Shown piece by piece: positions 25,701 through 35,746 of a stretch of 64,000 nucleotides of DNA (position 1 is its first letter; each line of letters opens with the position of its first letter). The position numbers and the translations under genes were made by a program. Below the pieces are notes generated by a model. That model had not been told where the DNA came from, searched no databases, and saw nothing but the letters and a program-made list of their open reading frames with translations. Origin of the DNA: Siderastrea radians (Eukaryota > Cnidaria > Anthozoa > Scleractinia > Rhizangiidae); the NCBI GenBank assembly GCA_964017195.1, contig OZ024895.1, positions 33,462,690-33,526,689 on the forward strand, written 5' to 3'.

Positions 25701-28700
25701 CAAGTTTAGGGAATAGCCCGGTTTCGAATTCACCCAGACGGCAGAGTCAAAAAAGGTAAAAACGTATTTCCCCAAGATAAGTGTCAACTTGTATTTTGAA
25801 CATTTTACTTAACACTGAAACTAACCCTATCCAGCGGCTTGGTGAATTCGAAACATGGCTACTGCTTTTATGTTTTAGTGCTGAATAAAAACTTGATTCT
25901 TTTTTCTTTTAACAGGTCCGCCTGGTCCGCCCGTGATAAAGGTCTTCCCTCGCGTGTTCTCTTTACAATTAACCTGGAATTACTCAGTTCAAGATATCAA
26001 CAACATCCAGATACTAGACTACAGAATAAAGGTGATAGATGGTACTACTCGCGAACAAGTCTTCATGTACACCGCAAGAACAAAAACGTCATTCGAAATC
26101 GAGAAACTGGTGAGAAACACGACTTACGTTGTCGAGATACAGGCAAGAAACGAGGTTGGATACGGAGAGACTGCGAACATCACTGCAAGAACTCTTTTAG
26201 CAGGTAAAATGATATACGTTACTGAACAAGTATGTCACCTCTACTCGCTCCTATGAAGTGTCTTTAGATTTAGAATATACGTCATCAAACCCACAACATG
26301 CCCAAACCCCAATCTGGAGGACCAGTTCCCGCCCCTTCCACCACCGTCGCGCGGTGCACCAGGGACCGTCAGGCTTCACCACCACAGTAAGCTAAGGTGA
26401 TCAAACGTAATTCTCTGGTTTTATTCTATGTGGCTGGAGTGTACATCTCAATATGAGCCGGGTATTACTACAATTACCTTTACATGTCACCACTCAGATT
26501 TCTCCTAATGCATAGATACAACAAACTAGACTCTCTATTTACAATTTGGCGTCCATGGGTTTGCTCGAGTTTCGGGCTTGGTCATAATCATCATACTTTT
26601 CTTTTTTCTCAGGCCCTCCTGATGCACCTTCGATAACAAACATAACTATTGATGGTAAACGATGCTCACTGGAATGGACAAAACCATACAACGGTGAAAG
26701 TGCTATTGAGGTATATACAGTATCTGTCTGGGTATTATCGGCTACAAATGACTCAATCTACAAGGAAAAGCTGCGTACCTGGAACACGACAGAGATGAAG
26801 TACATATTGGATTTGGAATGGAATCACAACTATACAACGGCTGTTTCAGCTTGGAACAAATACGGCCAAAGTTTCTACGGGTCGGAGAGACAATTTAGAA
26901 TTGGAAGATCTCGTCAAGGTAACTGCGTAAGGTTGTTGCTCTTCTTCCTCTTCTTTTTTTTTAACAGTACAATAAAATCGGTTGAAAATTTGTCTATATG
27001 AATACAAGGATCGAAACTGACAACAGTTAGCCAGTTATAATGAGAAGAATTTAGATTAGAATATAAATGGACTAATAAGTGTCACCACTATTTGTTAAGT
27101 AGATAAGAACCATACATCGAACTACAAAAAGGTTTTCGGGTGATAAACATAAACATTATAACCCATGAAATGACCCAGAGGTTTCCTAAAAAGACATCTT
27201 TCCCCACAGTAAATAACAATGTCGAGACATTCTGGGAAGAAAAATGTCATAAACTCTGCGTTCCACAATTTCACGACCTTAGTAACTAACCAGTCGATTA
27301 AGTAACTAGAATCATATCTTTTATCATTTAATGCATGAAGTGGCGACAAAATTTTAACTTTTAATAACTCAATAGTTGCACCGTCTCAGGTTGTCAAAAA
27401 GTCAGTCATTGCCCACTTTTGTTAAAGGGCTGCCCTTATTGGGGCGATTACACTAGACAGAACACGTTAGTATTTTGGCGTTCAGACGTAATGATCTACT
27501 CTTGAATTTTAATTTTTGCAGAGTTAAGCACAACAATTGGAACTGAAGCCCTTTCAACGTTCCCCTCCACTACAGAAGGTAAATATCACATGCTAAAATA
27601 AGTAATATTACTTGTAATTGTTTGCATTTGTTTGGCGTTGATGAACAATCTTACAATTTTATTGGAAAAAAGGAAAAGAAAAACGAAAACGTTCGCTCAA
27701 TTCTTCTGCACAGTTGCTAAATGGGTGCCGGTGTATTAATATGATATTAATATGATCTTCCTTTCTTTGATTGTTTCTTTCTTTAATCTTTTTTTTTTCT
27801 TTTTCCTTTTTTCAGACGTAAGCTCAACCGAGGAAACTGAGACCTCTTTGACGGAGTACTCTACTGTCAAACAAGGTATATTTAGCTACTACTGACTGAG
27901 CACACATTATCATTCTTCCATGCTTTACATTTTTTTTCTTTTTTCTTATTCCATTATTTTCATAACATAATGTTCACCAGACCCGACAGCAAAATCAGAT
28001 GAAAATGCGGATGAAGAGAATAATAAAAGGAACAGTTTTACCTATCTCGCCCCGCTGTGGATTGTTATTCTGGCCTTTACAGTTCCTGCTGTCGTGTTCA
28101 TGCTTTGGAAAGCCACACAAAGGTGTAAGTGAAAATGTTTGGCGCTCTATCACTGAATGGATATTGTTATTTTTTTACGTGTTTAAACAATGACCCCTTA
28201 AGTGAAGACTTGCAGTTGTGTAATGGTTAGCAATTTAGATTTTTAAAATTAAACTTTCCTTTAAAAGATCTGAGGTTTAAACATTGGTCTCTGCATTTTG
28301 CCGTGAATTTCACTGAGACAACTCAACGAACTTTGCTCCACATTGTCTCTCTGCCCCCAAGTGGATAACAGCGAACCATGAGGGAGTCCCTGCAGCAAAA
28401 TACAAGGGGGCGGGAAACGTACCCTGAAGAAACGTACCTCAGTACCGTTCCTAGTGCGCTTTCTGGTTAAGTGCAACTCATTGCAATTTACTTCCTTGTA
28501 TCTTTTTTTCCTTTAAGAAGTCTGAATAACAAAACTGGGACCACAAGGAGTCAATCGGAAACTCATTTTCACCAAGGAATGATTCACCATAAATTAATTT
28601 ATTATCCTACAACGTGCACCAAAGTAATGAATCATTGACATTTAACTGATGGCGACATTACCCCTTCTTATTTGATAAAAGCTTTTAGTATATCGTAGTC

Positions 28701-31700
28701 CAAGAACTAGTCTTATTTTAATCATACGAAGCTTAGAGAACTTCAATGCAAGAAATGGAATCATTTGATCTCACTTTACCTACCCTAGTAAGGAGTTTGT
28801 TCTTTGGACAATGCATGCCATACAGACCAAAATGTATGTCCATAGAGATACTTGCATAAAGCAAATTTTTTTGAAAAAATGTATGATACATGTAGTCATA
28901 AAGATAATTAACTTTATGTTTGCAGTTTTACTTGTGCGTTGTTGTAAGAGGCGACCGCGGTCTGGTTCAAGGCAGTTTCACAAGTGAGTTATATGGCTTT
29001 TCAGTTGTTATTGAATTGCAAGATTACGTAACTACTGACTTGTAATAAAAGAGCCGAATAGGAAGATGTATTAGTTCCCATTATGCACACGCGATTACAG
29101 TTTCATCATTTTAAAAAGAATTTTGCACAATGCATTGGGACTTTGTGAGATCCGCTGAAATACTCACAAAAATAAACAAAGAACCTCTTCACATTTTCCT
29201 AGTTAAGGTTTTAGTCCCCAGATATTTTCTTGCATGCTTAAGTTATACGTCGATTACCAAGTTAGTATATGATGCGGCTTTATGAAAATGCTTCATTCGT
29301 TCGTTCGTTTGCTTGTTTTTTATTTATTTGTTTATTTTCCTTTGGTTTTTCTAGCCGAGACAGCGAATCCTCGGCAAACATGGATGAAGCGAACGAAAAA
29401 ACGGTAATTATTCTTTTTTTGGCAGATACGATTGACTTCTATTTAGTCTCTTCACAACTTTGCAAAAATTTTAATTAATTAGGTTTAAGGGGAACTAATC
29501 TTATTAAATATAACTGTAGCAACTGGTACAATTTTGCAGGTCTCAACGAATCACTACGAAACGGTAACAGAAGTTCTAGAGATGCGTTTCAACCACGGTT
29601 ACACCGCAGATGATGAGAAGTTCATTGCGAATGGGTACCCTGCAAAGCTAAGTTCCGCTCCAGAATACAATGCCTACGACCATTTGTACGAGACAAATTT
29701 GGATTCTGGTTTGGAATTCCAACAAACCCCGACATCTGGACGGCTGGAAATGCTTCCCAACCAGGAATATTCTCATCTCATTCTCGGTGATGCGTTAAAC
29801 AACGGACAGCCCGCAGTGCCAAATAGAAGTTTCGCCATTCCCTCAGAAAGTCAATGGGAGATCCCGCGGGAAAGGCTAAACCTACAAGGGACTATTGGTC
29901 GTGGAGAGTTTGCACTTGTTAAAAAGGGTTTCGCCCTGAACGTTGATAAAAATGGAGGATGGGTACCCGTTGCAGTGAAAACTTTAAGCGAAAACGGTTA
30001 GTCAAATTCTGTTTGTACCCTTTCGATTTCTCTTTTTAGTTAACATCCGTAGCTACACACTCTAGTGCACCTGTAGAGCACTGTTATATGGATATCTAAG
30101 ATAAATTAATCTTTCATTTACTGGGAAAAGACAGGCTGCACACACACAAAAGGCCATTTCCGAGTTGTCTTGTACCCCTTTTTCAAAGCAAGTCTTGGTG
30201 CATAGCCTTTCATATGAAAATGAGTTTTCAGATAAAACTCATCTTCATAAGAAAGGTTGTGCTCTTGGCCTCGCTTTGAAAAAGAGGCACAAGACAACTC
30301 GGAAATGGCCTATTGTACCTTATGAAGTTTAATATACAAAAGTAGTTGTTACTACAAAAGTAGTCTTTTGACGAGATTAAAGACACAAAGCCGGAACTCC
30401 ATTATGTTAAAGGGCGTGCCCAGACAGGATAGAGCTCAGTGAAGTCAGTGATTTTGCCTGAAGCAATAACGTAAACTAATGAACACCTTATATAGCACAG
30501 CTGAAACGAAACTGTGTGCTCTTTGATGAAATTAATTATCTTACTTTATATATTGATCATGACCTCTTAACTGATGAGCTTGGGAAAATTGTTTCATTCA
30601 CAGATGAAGCCAATGAACATTGCCGCAAAGATTTACTGTCTGAACTTAAGGTCATGAAGGACCTTTCTCCCCACGAACATGTCATACAACTATTGGCCTG
30701 CATAACCAAATCAGGTATAACTTGTTGCAACGAAACATTCTGCATTTTATCTTCTTCTCTATCATTGTTTCTTCGTGTTTTCCTTTGTTTTTTACTGTTT
30801 TTGTCTCACTTTCGCTGTTTTTAAAAGCACCCTTTTCATTATTTACAGATTGTCAAGCTTAAGGGAGATGGAGTACTCTTTAATATGAGCTATTTAAACT
30901 CTGTGTGTACAGTCCCCAATTAGGGGACACAGGTGTACTCATCTGCGTCACTTTGATCTGAAATAGGCAAAGATTTTGAGCGCCATTTTGGTTCGAAATA
31001 GAGTATAGACTTCGACCACTGGTCTAAACTGTTAGTTTACTTAATCGCATGGGGCCGAGTAGGATTAAGGATAAATGTTCACGCGTAAGTTTTATAAAAT
31101 TGCCCGAGTCGCGCACCAACAGAGCAATTTGTGAAAACTTTGAAAATACAAGTAAAAGTTTATCGTTAATTCTACGAGGACTCATTGCGATTACATTTTA
31201 TAAAATTAAGGGCAAAATTTTCGGCAAACCTTTTGAATTACAATCAGGCGGCCATCAGAATAAATAAAAGTAATCGCTCATGAAGAATTCACCTCCTTTC
31301 TCATTTTTCCACAGAGCCTATCTGCATGATAACAGAGTTTGCGCCTTATGGAGACTTGTTGGGTTTCTTGAGAAAAAAGCGCGGCTTAAAAGACTGCTAC
31401 TACCATGTAGATCACCTTCCGAGAAGAAGTCTTACATCGCAGCAACTGATGCAGTTTGCTTGGGAGATCGCCGATGGAATGGCATATCTGAGTTCAGCCA
31501 AGGTTTGTTGAGAACAGGCGCTGACAAAAAGTCGTTGGAAGCTGGGGCAAATTTGAACTACGGGTGCCACGGCAATCCGGCCAGCAACCTCCACACTCTC
31601 CCAATTGCATTCCCCACAGCACCCCTCCCGAGGACATCACCACCACCACCAAGCCCCTTTGTTTTAAAACTTAAGCAGGCGTTGCTGGGATAGCGCTAAA

Positions 31701-34700
31701 TCAAAACTGGCTAGTCTGTTAATTACTTATTTATTTAACTATTTTATTATTATTTATTTATTATTTCATTTATTATTATTTCAAGATTGTTCATCGTGAT
31801 TTGGCGGCCAGGAATGTTCTTTTGGGCGAAAATCTCACGTGCAAAGTGACAGACTTCAGAATGGCACGGGACATCCGTCGGCAGGACATGTACCAGAGAA
31901 CTACCGGGGTGAGAAATCATACCGTTGAAGAAAAGTTAATGTTTGTCACTGACATACTTTTTTTGATGGTACTAAGACGTTTCGGCTGACTCTTAAGCAA
32001 AGAATAAAGGGCAACTACAAGCCAAGATGTTTCTAAGACCGCAGCCATCGCAGCACAATTCAAGGAGGATGTTTTTACAGGTCAATGCAAGGCCATCGCA
32101 ATTACATAAATTGGCGATCACCATGATATCGATAGCATTGAAATAACTGGCAAATAGCCCTTTTACCGACGTGGAAACAACATTGATACCCCTACCTCCC
32201 CAGCACACTATTTGCGATAATGTTCTTATCAACAAAACAAGAAATAGACCAGCTGGTGATATGTTTCATGTAAGTTGGACAGATTCAGATCACCTTTGGA
32301 TTATAGTTATATGACTATGACATTCAACCACCAAAAAAATCAAAGCACTTTTTGAGGTTTTGTTCCTCTTTCCCCAGGGTCGACTTCCAGTGAAATGGAC
32401 AGCTATTGAAGCTTTACTACATGGGCAATACACGACCAAAAGCGACGTGTAAGTTATCGTATATCATACCAATGACCTCCTTAATTCTTATTTAGCCACA
32501 TTCCGCGCACTAAATTAATTTAAAATCGCAGCGTGTGCTCTCTTGAAATTGTTTTGGGCAACGTTGCGCCCAACAATTCTTTGGCAGTTGTAAAGTAGAA
32601 CTGACGAGGGTTGAACACACGGTACTAAGCCACTCTACAATTAAGATACTACGCAAATCTCACCCTGCTTACATGTTACAGCTTTTGTCTGGGCCTTTAG
32701 TTTTCTGCAAAGGAGAATACAACTCAGCTCCTGAACCGTTTGGCATTTTTAAACAGACAGGTGAAGGATATAAATCATCGAATGGGGAATAGCGTGAATT
32801 AATGTTATTTTGTTATAACTGGCAGGTGGAGCTATGGAGTGGTCCTGTTTGAGATAGCAACTATGGGTAGGTGAAAATTTCCAACAACTTCAAACAACTT
32901 CAACCGGTTTACCCCGCTAGTGATTTTTTTAACCTTGTAATATAAAAAAAAGAAAACATTTATGTTAGTACTAGAGGAATAAAGTAGGCGCTTCATCAAT
33001 TAAGCGATGGAAAATCGAACATTATTCGGTTACAATCGTTGAATCTTTGTCAGATGTCGTACATATTAGGATATCACTGGATATTATCGAAACTATGCCC
33101 GGATCAATAGAACGTAATCGAACATACGTTTTGACACCCGAACCTGAGGTGAAATCAACGCCAGCGTATTGTTCAGTTATCGATTGTGAGTTAAACGTTC
33201 GACCCTTTCAGCTTTCTGGTTATTTTTCAGTTATCGTTTAAACCCCTTCAGATTCTCAAAACTGATCCCCATACTTAATCTGATTTCCCTAATAACTATT
33301 CACGAATAGCTATTCGGTACGAATAACCATTCAGTCAGAAATACCACGAGTGAGCAGATACCATGCAACAAAATCTTACCTCCAAATTCTCGAGGATCTG
33401 CTTTTTCTATTTCACCGTCATGATTGTTTTCTTGATGTCCCGGCCTTCATTTTTACAACGATCGATATGCTCTGTCCTGCTTGCCTTTTATGTATTCCTT
33501 TTATCCAAGTGGATATCTAGAGAACATTCTCAACTGTTATATCCAACTTGGCGCAGTTTATGAGGACAACAAACTTCTACTCGTAGCGAGCATTCGTTTA
33601 CTTCACCCCTACAAAGGCAAATGTTAAAAAATGCAATCAGCCGACAGTTAAGTACAAAGTACGGGCCGTGCACGCATCTCGGCGTGCACAGCGGTATTTT
33701 TTTTTTCTTTGTTTGGTATATCCACACGTGAACTTAAAACGGAAATACGAAATCAAAATAATATTGAACTTTGGATTTTCTAAGCTGATCCCAACGTCGA
33801 TGGACCATCCATGGGGAATTTTCGTGACATAAGTTTAATTCCCAACAAGAACTGGTATATGCGGCTGAAACAAGTGGAGCAAAAAAAGCTTTCAAACTGA
33901 AAGGAGAAGACTTCAATCTCAGTGTCAAACATTGTATTAGTTGCTAGTAATTTTTGCATTAGTGGTTAAAATTCTTAAGAATGATTGACGATTGCCCGAA
34001 TGAACGAATCGAAGAATACTTTCCCACTGTAGCACTAACTCAAAATTTTCCAAGTTGTATGCTCTAACGCTCTTGTAAGTCGAAGGATGAATTCAATATC
34101 CTTTAGAAAACCGGCAAAAAATATTCTACAGTAAGATCAGTCATGACAATATCAGTTATGTAACTACATTGTTATTTTTTTTTTCATTTGATTTTCAAAA
34201 GGAGGCTCTCCATATCCTGACATGGAAGTATTGGAACTAGTAGACAAACTGGAAACTGGTTACAGAATGGAAAAACCAAAACATATTTCTGAAGAGCTGT
34301 AAGTACAATGTTCACATTCTCTCTGTGATGTATCATTAATATCGTGCCGGCTAAAATTAACCCTTAACCCCACTTAAGCGTTAATCTTAAATCTTTATTT
34401 ACTATATCCATTCTCTGAGTTCTTGCGGAGAAGGGGGCCTTAATTAAAAACATTCTGTGGATTACATCACGTTTCCATGTCTTCGAACACAGATCATTTA
34501 GAGCCATTTCAAGATTCAATGTTGGACAACAAATACTTTATCTTGAAGGATAATTCTGATTCTCCCAGACAGGTTTATACAGTCGAACAATCTATTTGTA
34601 GAAATATCCTGGCTATATATGGTTGATTTATTTATTATTATTATTTTAGATCACTAAAACCTTTTTTTCTTTAAACGGTAGGTAACCAATCATAGCATGC

Positions 34701-34968
34701 ATTTTCTAAACAATTTTTTTTTTAATGTTACAGGTATACCGTTATGCTTTCATGTTGGGATGAGAACCCGGATAAGCGACCCACATTTCATCTGCTGCAC
34801 AGTAGTTTAAATCAATTGAACAAGGAAAATCAGGTACTAAACGCAAATGTTTACAAAAGAAACTCGCTAAACATATCTTCAAGAAAATCTATCCCTAAGG
34901 CCAAAAACACATTGGAGAGGTCACAAGTGCAGAATAAGATATCAAATGCCACCATGCGCAGAGTATAA
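19666..34968 (+). CDS. Receptor tyrosine kinase with Ig and FN3 ectodomain
   Basis: Single-pass plasma-membrane receptor that would bind an extracellular ligand and signal by tyrosine phosphorylation. Coding exons: 19666-19738, 20726-21118, 21966-22226, 22447-22722, 23421-23705, 25039-25320, 25916-26203, 26613-26918, 27522-27578, 27816-27875, 27981-28124, 28926-28983, 29355-29403, 29540-29996, 30604-30714, 31315-31502, 31786-31908, 32378-32448, 32826-32866, 34202-34298, 34734-34968. All junctions are GT/AG and phases agree; the sum is 1284 codons plus stop. Order: signal peptide (1-24), three Ig-like domains, four FN3, stalk, TM (about 781-803), juxtamembrane, kinase (about 955-1235), 50-residue basic tail. 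Kinase words such as HRDLAARN, GRLPVKW and the AIE form of APE place it near the FGFR/RET/TIE group; TIE receptors also combine Ig and FN3 but have EGF repeats, absent here. DFG reads DFR. Ortholog assignment is not possible by eye. Confidence 0.9.
20726..21118 (+). other. RTK exon: N-terminal V-like Ig domain
   Basis: 131 residues starting QNPGTKF. It has FLWKF where a core Trp is expected and DELITYGCTAVIDG near the end, the D-x-x-x-Y-x-C pattern of an Ig F strand; an early Cys of the B strand is not obvious, so this first domain is the least certain. Several N-x-S/T sites are present. Phase 1 at both ends. Confidence 0.7.
21290..21720 (-). repeat. Satellite units of the 106-bp family in RTK intron
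   Basis: Three to four diverged units in reverse orientation, recognisable by AGTACTGC(T/C)CAA, GGCTTTCATTTG, GGATTTTTTCCACGGAC and TTGTACAGCATAATAAACAGCAC. They occupy the intron between the first two Ig exons. Confidence 0.8.
21966..22226 (+). other. RTK exon: second Ig domain (I-set type)
   Basis: 87 residues starting PPKITKRSNATIDVEEGE. The Ig signature is complete: Cys in LNLHCEASG, Trp in PFIEWTKG, and DGGNYVCTAVSKAG. One exon encodes exactly one domain, phase 1 at both ends. Confidence 0.9.
22447..22722 (+). other. RTK exon: third Ig domain
   Basis: 92 residues with LKCAVDA, FTWFKDGQAI and DFGRYSCKATNIKG, the Cys, Trp and D-x-G-x-Y-x-C of an I-set domain. Phase 1 at both ends. Confidence 0.9.
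23055..23110 (+). repeat. SINE fragment in RTK intron
   Basis: The block CTCTCCACCCAAGTGTACAG followed by a GTAC/ACCAGCGAAC segment matches the middle of the SINE at 61519-61810. Only this core is recognisable. Confidence 0.4.
23421..23705 (+). other. RTK exon: FN3 domain 1
   Basis: 95 residues starting PPGEP, with the FN3 landmarks ATWNRSRDNGG (B-strand Trp), PVLDYNITL (C-strand Tyr) and RTYTLLLQARNVVGYG (F-strand Tyr, then Asn and Gly). Phase 1 at both ends. Confidence 0.9.
23771..23975. repeat. Impure (CATT)n / (CACT)n tract
   Basis: Tetranucleotide-rich stretch in an intron, with degenerate CATT, CACT and CAAT units. ORFs across it encode only Ser/His/Ile-rich low-complexity peptide. 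Confidence 0.9.
24038..25006. mobile_element. Foldback element with about 480-bp inverted arms and 9-bp target duplication
   Basis: The left end CATCCTCGGAGACCCAGGGG (24038) is repeated in reverse complement at the right end (to 25006), and pairing continues inward for most of the element to a centre near 24525. ACGAGACAG flanks both ends (24029-24037 and 25007-25015). Long inverted arms and a 9-bp duplication are what Mutator-like foldback elements show; no transposase is encoded. The right end lies about 30 bp upstream of the acceptor of the FN3-2 exon. Confidence 0.8.
25039..25320 (+). other. RTK exon: FN3 domain 2
   Basis: 94 residues starting DPPRVLSITAV, with VSWNSTNDNTG, ILDYRIIIID and RTYMIMVQARNEDGYG. 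The donor after it is GTCTGA, weaker than the others but required by the reading frame. Phase 1 at both ends. Confidence 0.88.
25916..26203 (+). other. RTK exon: FN3 domain 3
   Basis: 96 residues starting PPGPPVIKVFP, with LTWNYSVQDI, ILDYRIKVIDG and TTYVVEIQARNEVGYG. It is very similar to FN3-2, which suggests tandem exon duplication. Phase 1 at both ends. Confidence 0.9.
26613..26918 (+). other. RTK exon: FN3 domain 4
   Basis: 102 residues starting GPPDAPSITNI, with SLEWTKPYNGESAI, VYTVSVWVL and YTTAVSAWNKYGQSFYG. It is more divergent than the other three but keeps the B-strand Trp and the F-strand Tyr. Phase 1 at both ends. Confidence 0.85.
27522..27875 (+). other. RTK stalk: two short Ser/Thr/Glu-rich exons
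   Basis: Exons 27522-27578 (57 nt) and 27816-27875 (60 nt) encode a Ser/Thr/Glu-rich juxtamembrane stalk (STTIGTEALSTFPSTTE and VSSTEETETSLTEYSTVKQ) likely to be O-glycosylated. Both are phase 1 at both ends, so each could be skipped without a frame change, which makes stalk-length splice variants possible; that is inference. Confidence 0.75.
27981..28983 (+). other. RTK transmembrane and stop-transfer exons
   Basis: Exon 27981-28124 carries an acidic segment (DENADEENN) and then a hydrophobic helix starting YLAPLWIVILAF, about residues 781-803. Exon 28926-28983 supplies the basic cytoplasmic anchor RCCKRRPRSGSR. At the first junction I placed the donor at GGT|GTAAGT, because only this keeps the frame into the next exon. 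Confidence 0.85.
28211..28400 (+). mobile_element. tRNA-derived SINE copy, decayed
   Basis: An A-box-like TGTAATGGTTAGCA and a B-box-like GGTTTAAACAT are followed by the shared body ACTTTGCTCCACATTGTCTCTC and CCCAAGTGG, as in the copy at 61519-61810. It lies in the intron between the transmembrane and anchor exons. Confidence 0.55.
29355..29403 (+). other. RTK short cytoplasmic juxtamembrane exon
   Basis: Encodes 16-17 residues beginning RDSESSANMDEANEKT, an acidic Ser-rich linker. It enters in phase 2 and leaves in phase 0, which ends the run of symmetric phase-1 exons of the ectodomain. Confidence 0.75.
29540..29996 (+). other. RTK exon: Tyr-containing juxtamembrane region and ATP-binding lobe
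   Basis: 152 residues (about 845-996). The first 100 contain repeated tyrosines in acidic or Asn-rich settings (NHYETV, PEYNAYDHLYETN, QEYSHLI), possible docking sites. The kinase domain begins near WEIPRERL; the glycine loop reads GTIGRGEFALV (about 961-971) and the ATP-anchoring lysine is in VAVK (K991). Confidence 0.9.
30151..30311. mobile_element. Palindromic MITE, 161 bp
   Basis: AGGCCATTTCCGAGTTGTCT at the left end is matched in reverse complement at the right end, with pairing extending about 78 bp on each side at roughly 80% identity. It lies in an intron of the kinase region. I could not define a clear target duplication. Confidence 0.8.
30604..30714 (+). other. RTK exon: alpha-C helix
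   Basis: Encodes DEANEHCRKDLLSELKVMKD, with the Glu of SELKVM (about 1010) in the place of the conserved alpha-C glutamate, and then HEHVIQLLACITKS of beta-4. Confidence 0.88.
31315..31502 (+). other. RTK exon: hinge and start of C-lobe
   Basis: Contains EPICMITEFAPYGDLLGFL (beta-5, hinge), a short charged insert with two adjacent tyrosines (KDCYYHVDH), and QFAWEIADGMAYL (alpha-E). The insert is shorter than the split-kinase insert of the VEGFR/PDGFR class. The donor GTTTGT is weak. Confidence 0.85.
31786..31908 (+). other. RTK exon: catalytic loop and altered DFG
   Basis: 41 residues. The catalytic loop HRDLAARN (Asp about 1101) is intact; VTDFRMARD has Arg in place of the DFG glycine (codon AGA at 31858-31860, residue about 1121), one transition away from GGA. 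The activation loop keeps a tyrosine (DMYQRTTG, about Y1132). Confidence 0.9.
32378..32866 (+). other. RTK exons: P+1 loop and alpha-F
   Basis: Exon 32378-32448 encodes GRLPVKWTAIEALLHGQYTT, with AIE in place of APE as in RET and TIE. Exon 32826-32866 encodes VWSYGVVLFEIATMG; the split valine codon joins SDV to WSYG. Confidence 0.88.
34202..34298 (+). other. RTK exon: alpha-G region
   Basis: Encodes GGSPYPDMEVLELVDKLETG followed by YRMEKPKHISEE, the usual tyrosine kinase GxPYP and YRMxxP words. It follows a 1.3-kb intron in which I see no gene. Confidence 0.88.
34734..34968 (+). other. RTK last exon: end of kinase domain and C-tail
   Basis: Encodes MLSCWDENPDKRPTF (the alpha-H/alpha-I CW and RP motif), and then about 50 basic Ser/Asn-rich residues with one tyrosine (NVYKRNS) ending in MRRV and TAA. 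Confidence 0.9.
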
Positions 34969-35086
34969 CGGAACCAATGCCAATGCCTTTGAATTAATTC
35001 ATGAAAGGCAGACGAGCTAAGACAAAAATAACATAATCCGCTGACATCCGATCTTCCATCTTCTTACAATTGTTTATACTGTATCA

Positions 35087-35092
35087 AATAAA
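35087..35092 (+). promoter_or_regulatory. Poly(A) signal of the RTK gene
   Basis: AATAAA 118 bp after the TAA stop and on the same strand; it is the first canonical hexamer after the stop. Confidence 0.7.
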
Positions 35093-35244
35093 ATAGGCGT
35101 CATTTCTCACCCAAGCCGATAAATGTGAAACGAATGAGGAGGGCCGAGGAGTAGGCGGTATTGTATAAGCGAATCTAAGCACGTTTATGAACTATGTTTG
35201 CACCAATACTCATTGGAAAGAAACAAGCGAAGATGGGGCGGAGA

Positions 35245-35737
35245 TAGGCTCAGTCTCCAGCCGTGAGTGTCTCGATGCGCCCGCGATTCTCGCCAAGGTT
35301 TAACCACACTACAGGAGTTAAAATAACACTGTGCAGCACTGACTCGTTAATTCTCAGTGGCTTTCATTTGAGCGGTAACATTACAACTGTTTACAATTGT
35401 GAATGTCATCTACAGACTCCTCCTTTCGAGTCTTTAAACATGTACTCTTAAAATAATTTTTGCGCAAAATTTAAACACTGTTAAATTACTTCTTGGTCTA
35501 ATTACAAAATCTGGTGTCCCTTATTCAGGGGGAACTTATTAAAAAATAATAATAATAACTTACACAGGGCAGGGAGGGGGAAGAGGGCTTAATAGAGCTT
35601 TTATGGTAAGCACTATCTGCTAGCAACTTTCACATCTGGATCTGGGAAACAATCACCCTTCTACGGAAAAGTGTCTAATTACAAGGTGGCGAGAATCGCG
35701 GGCGCATCGAGACACTCACGGCTGGAGACTGAGCCTA
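35245..35737. mobile_element. MULE-like non-autonomous element, 493 bp, 9-bp target duplication
   Basis: Terminal inverted repeats of about 51 bp begin TAGGCTCAGTCTCCAGCCGT (35245) and end in the reverse complement (35737), nearly identical. GGGCGGAGA flanks both sides (35236-35244 and 35738-35746). A 9-bp duplication with TIRs of this length fits the Mutator superfamily. No ORF of note inside. Part of the interior near 35335-35440 weakly resembles the 106-bp satellite in reverse orientation. Confidence 0.88.
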
Positions 35738-35746
35738 GGGCGGAGA

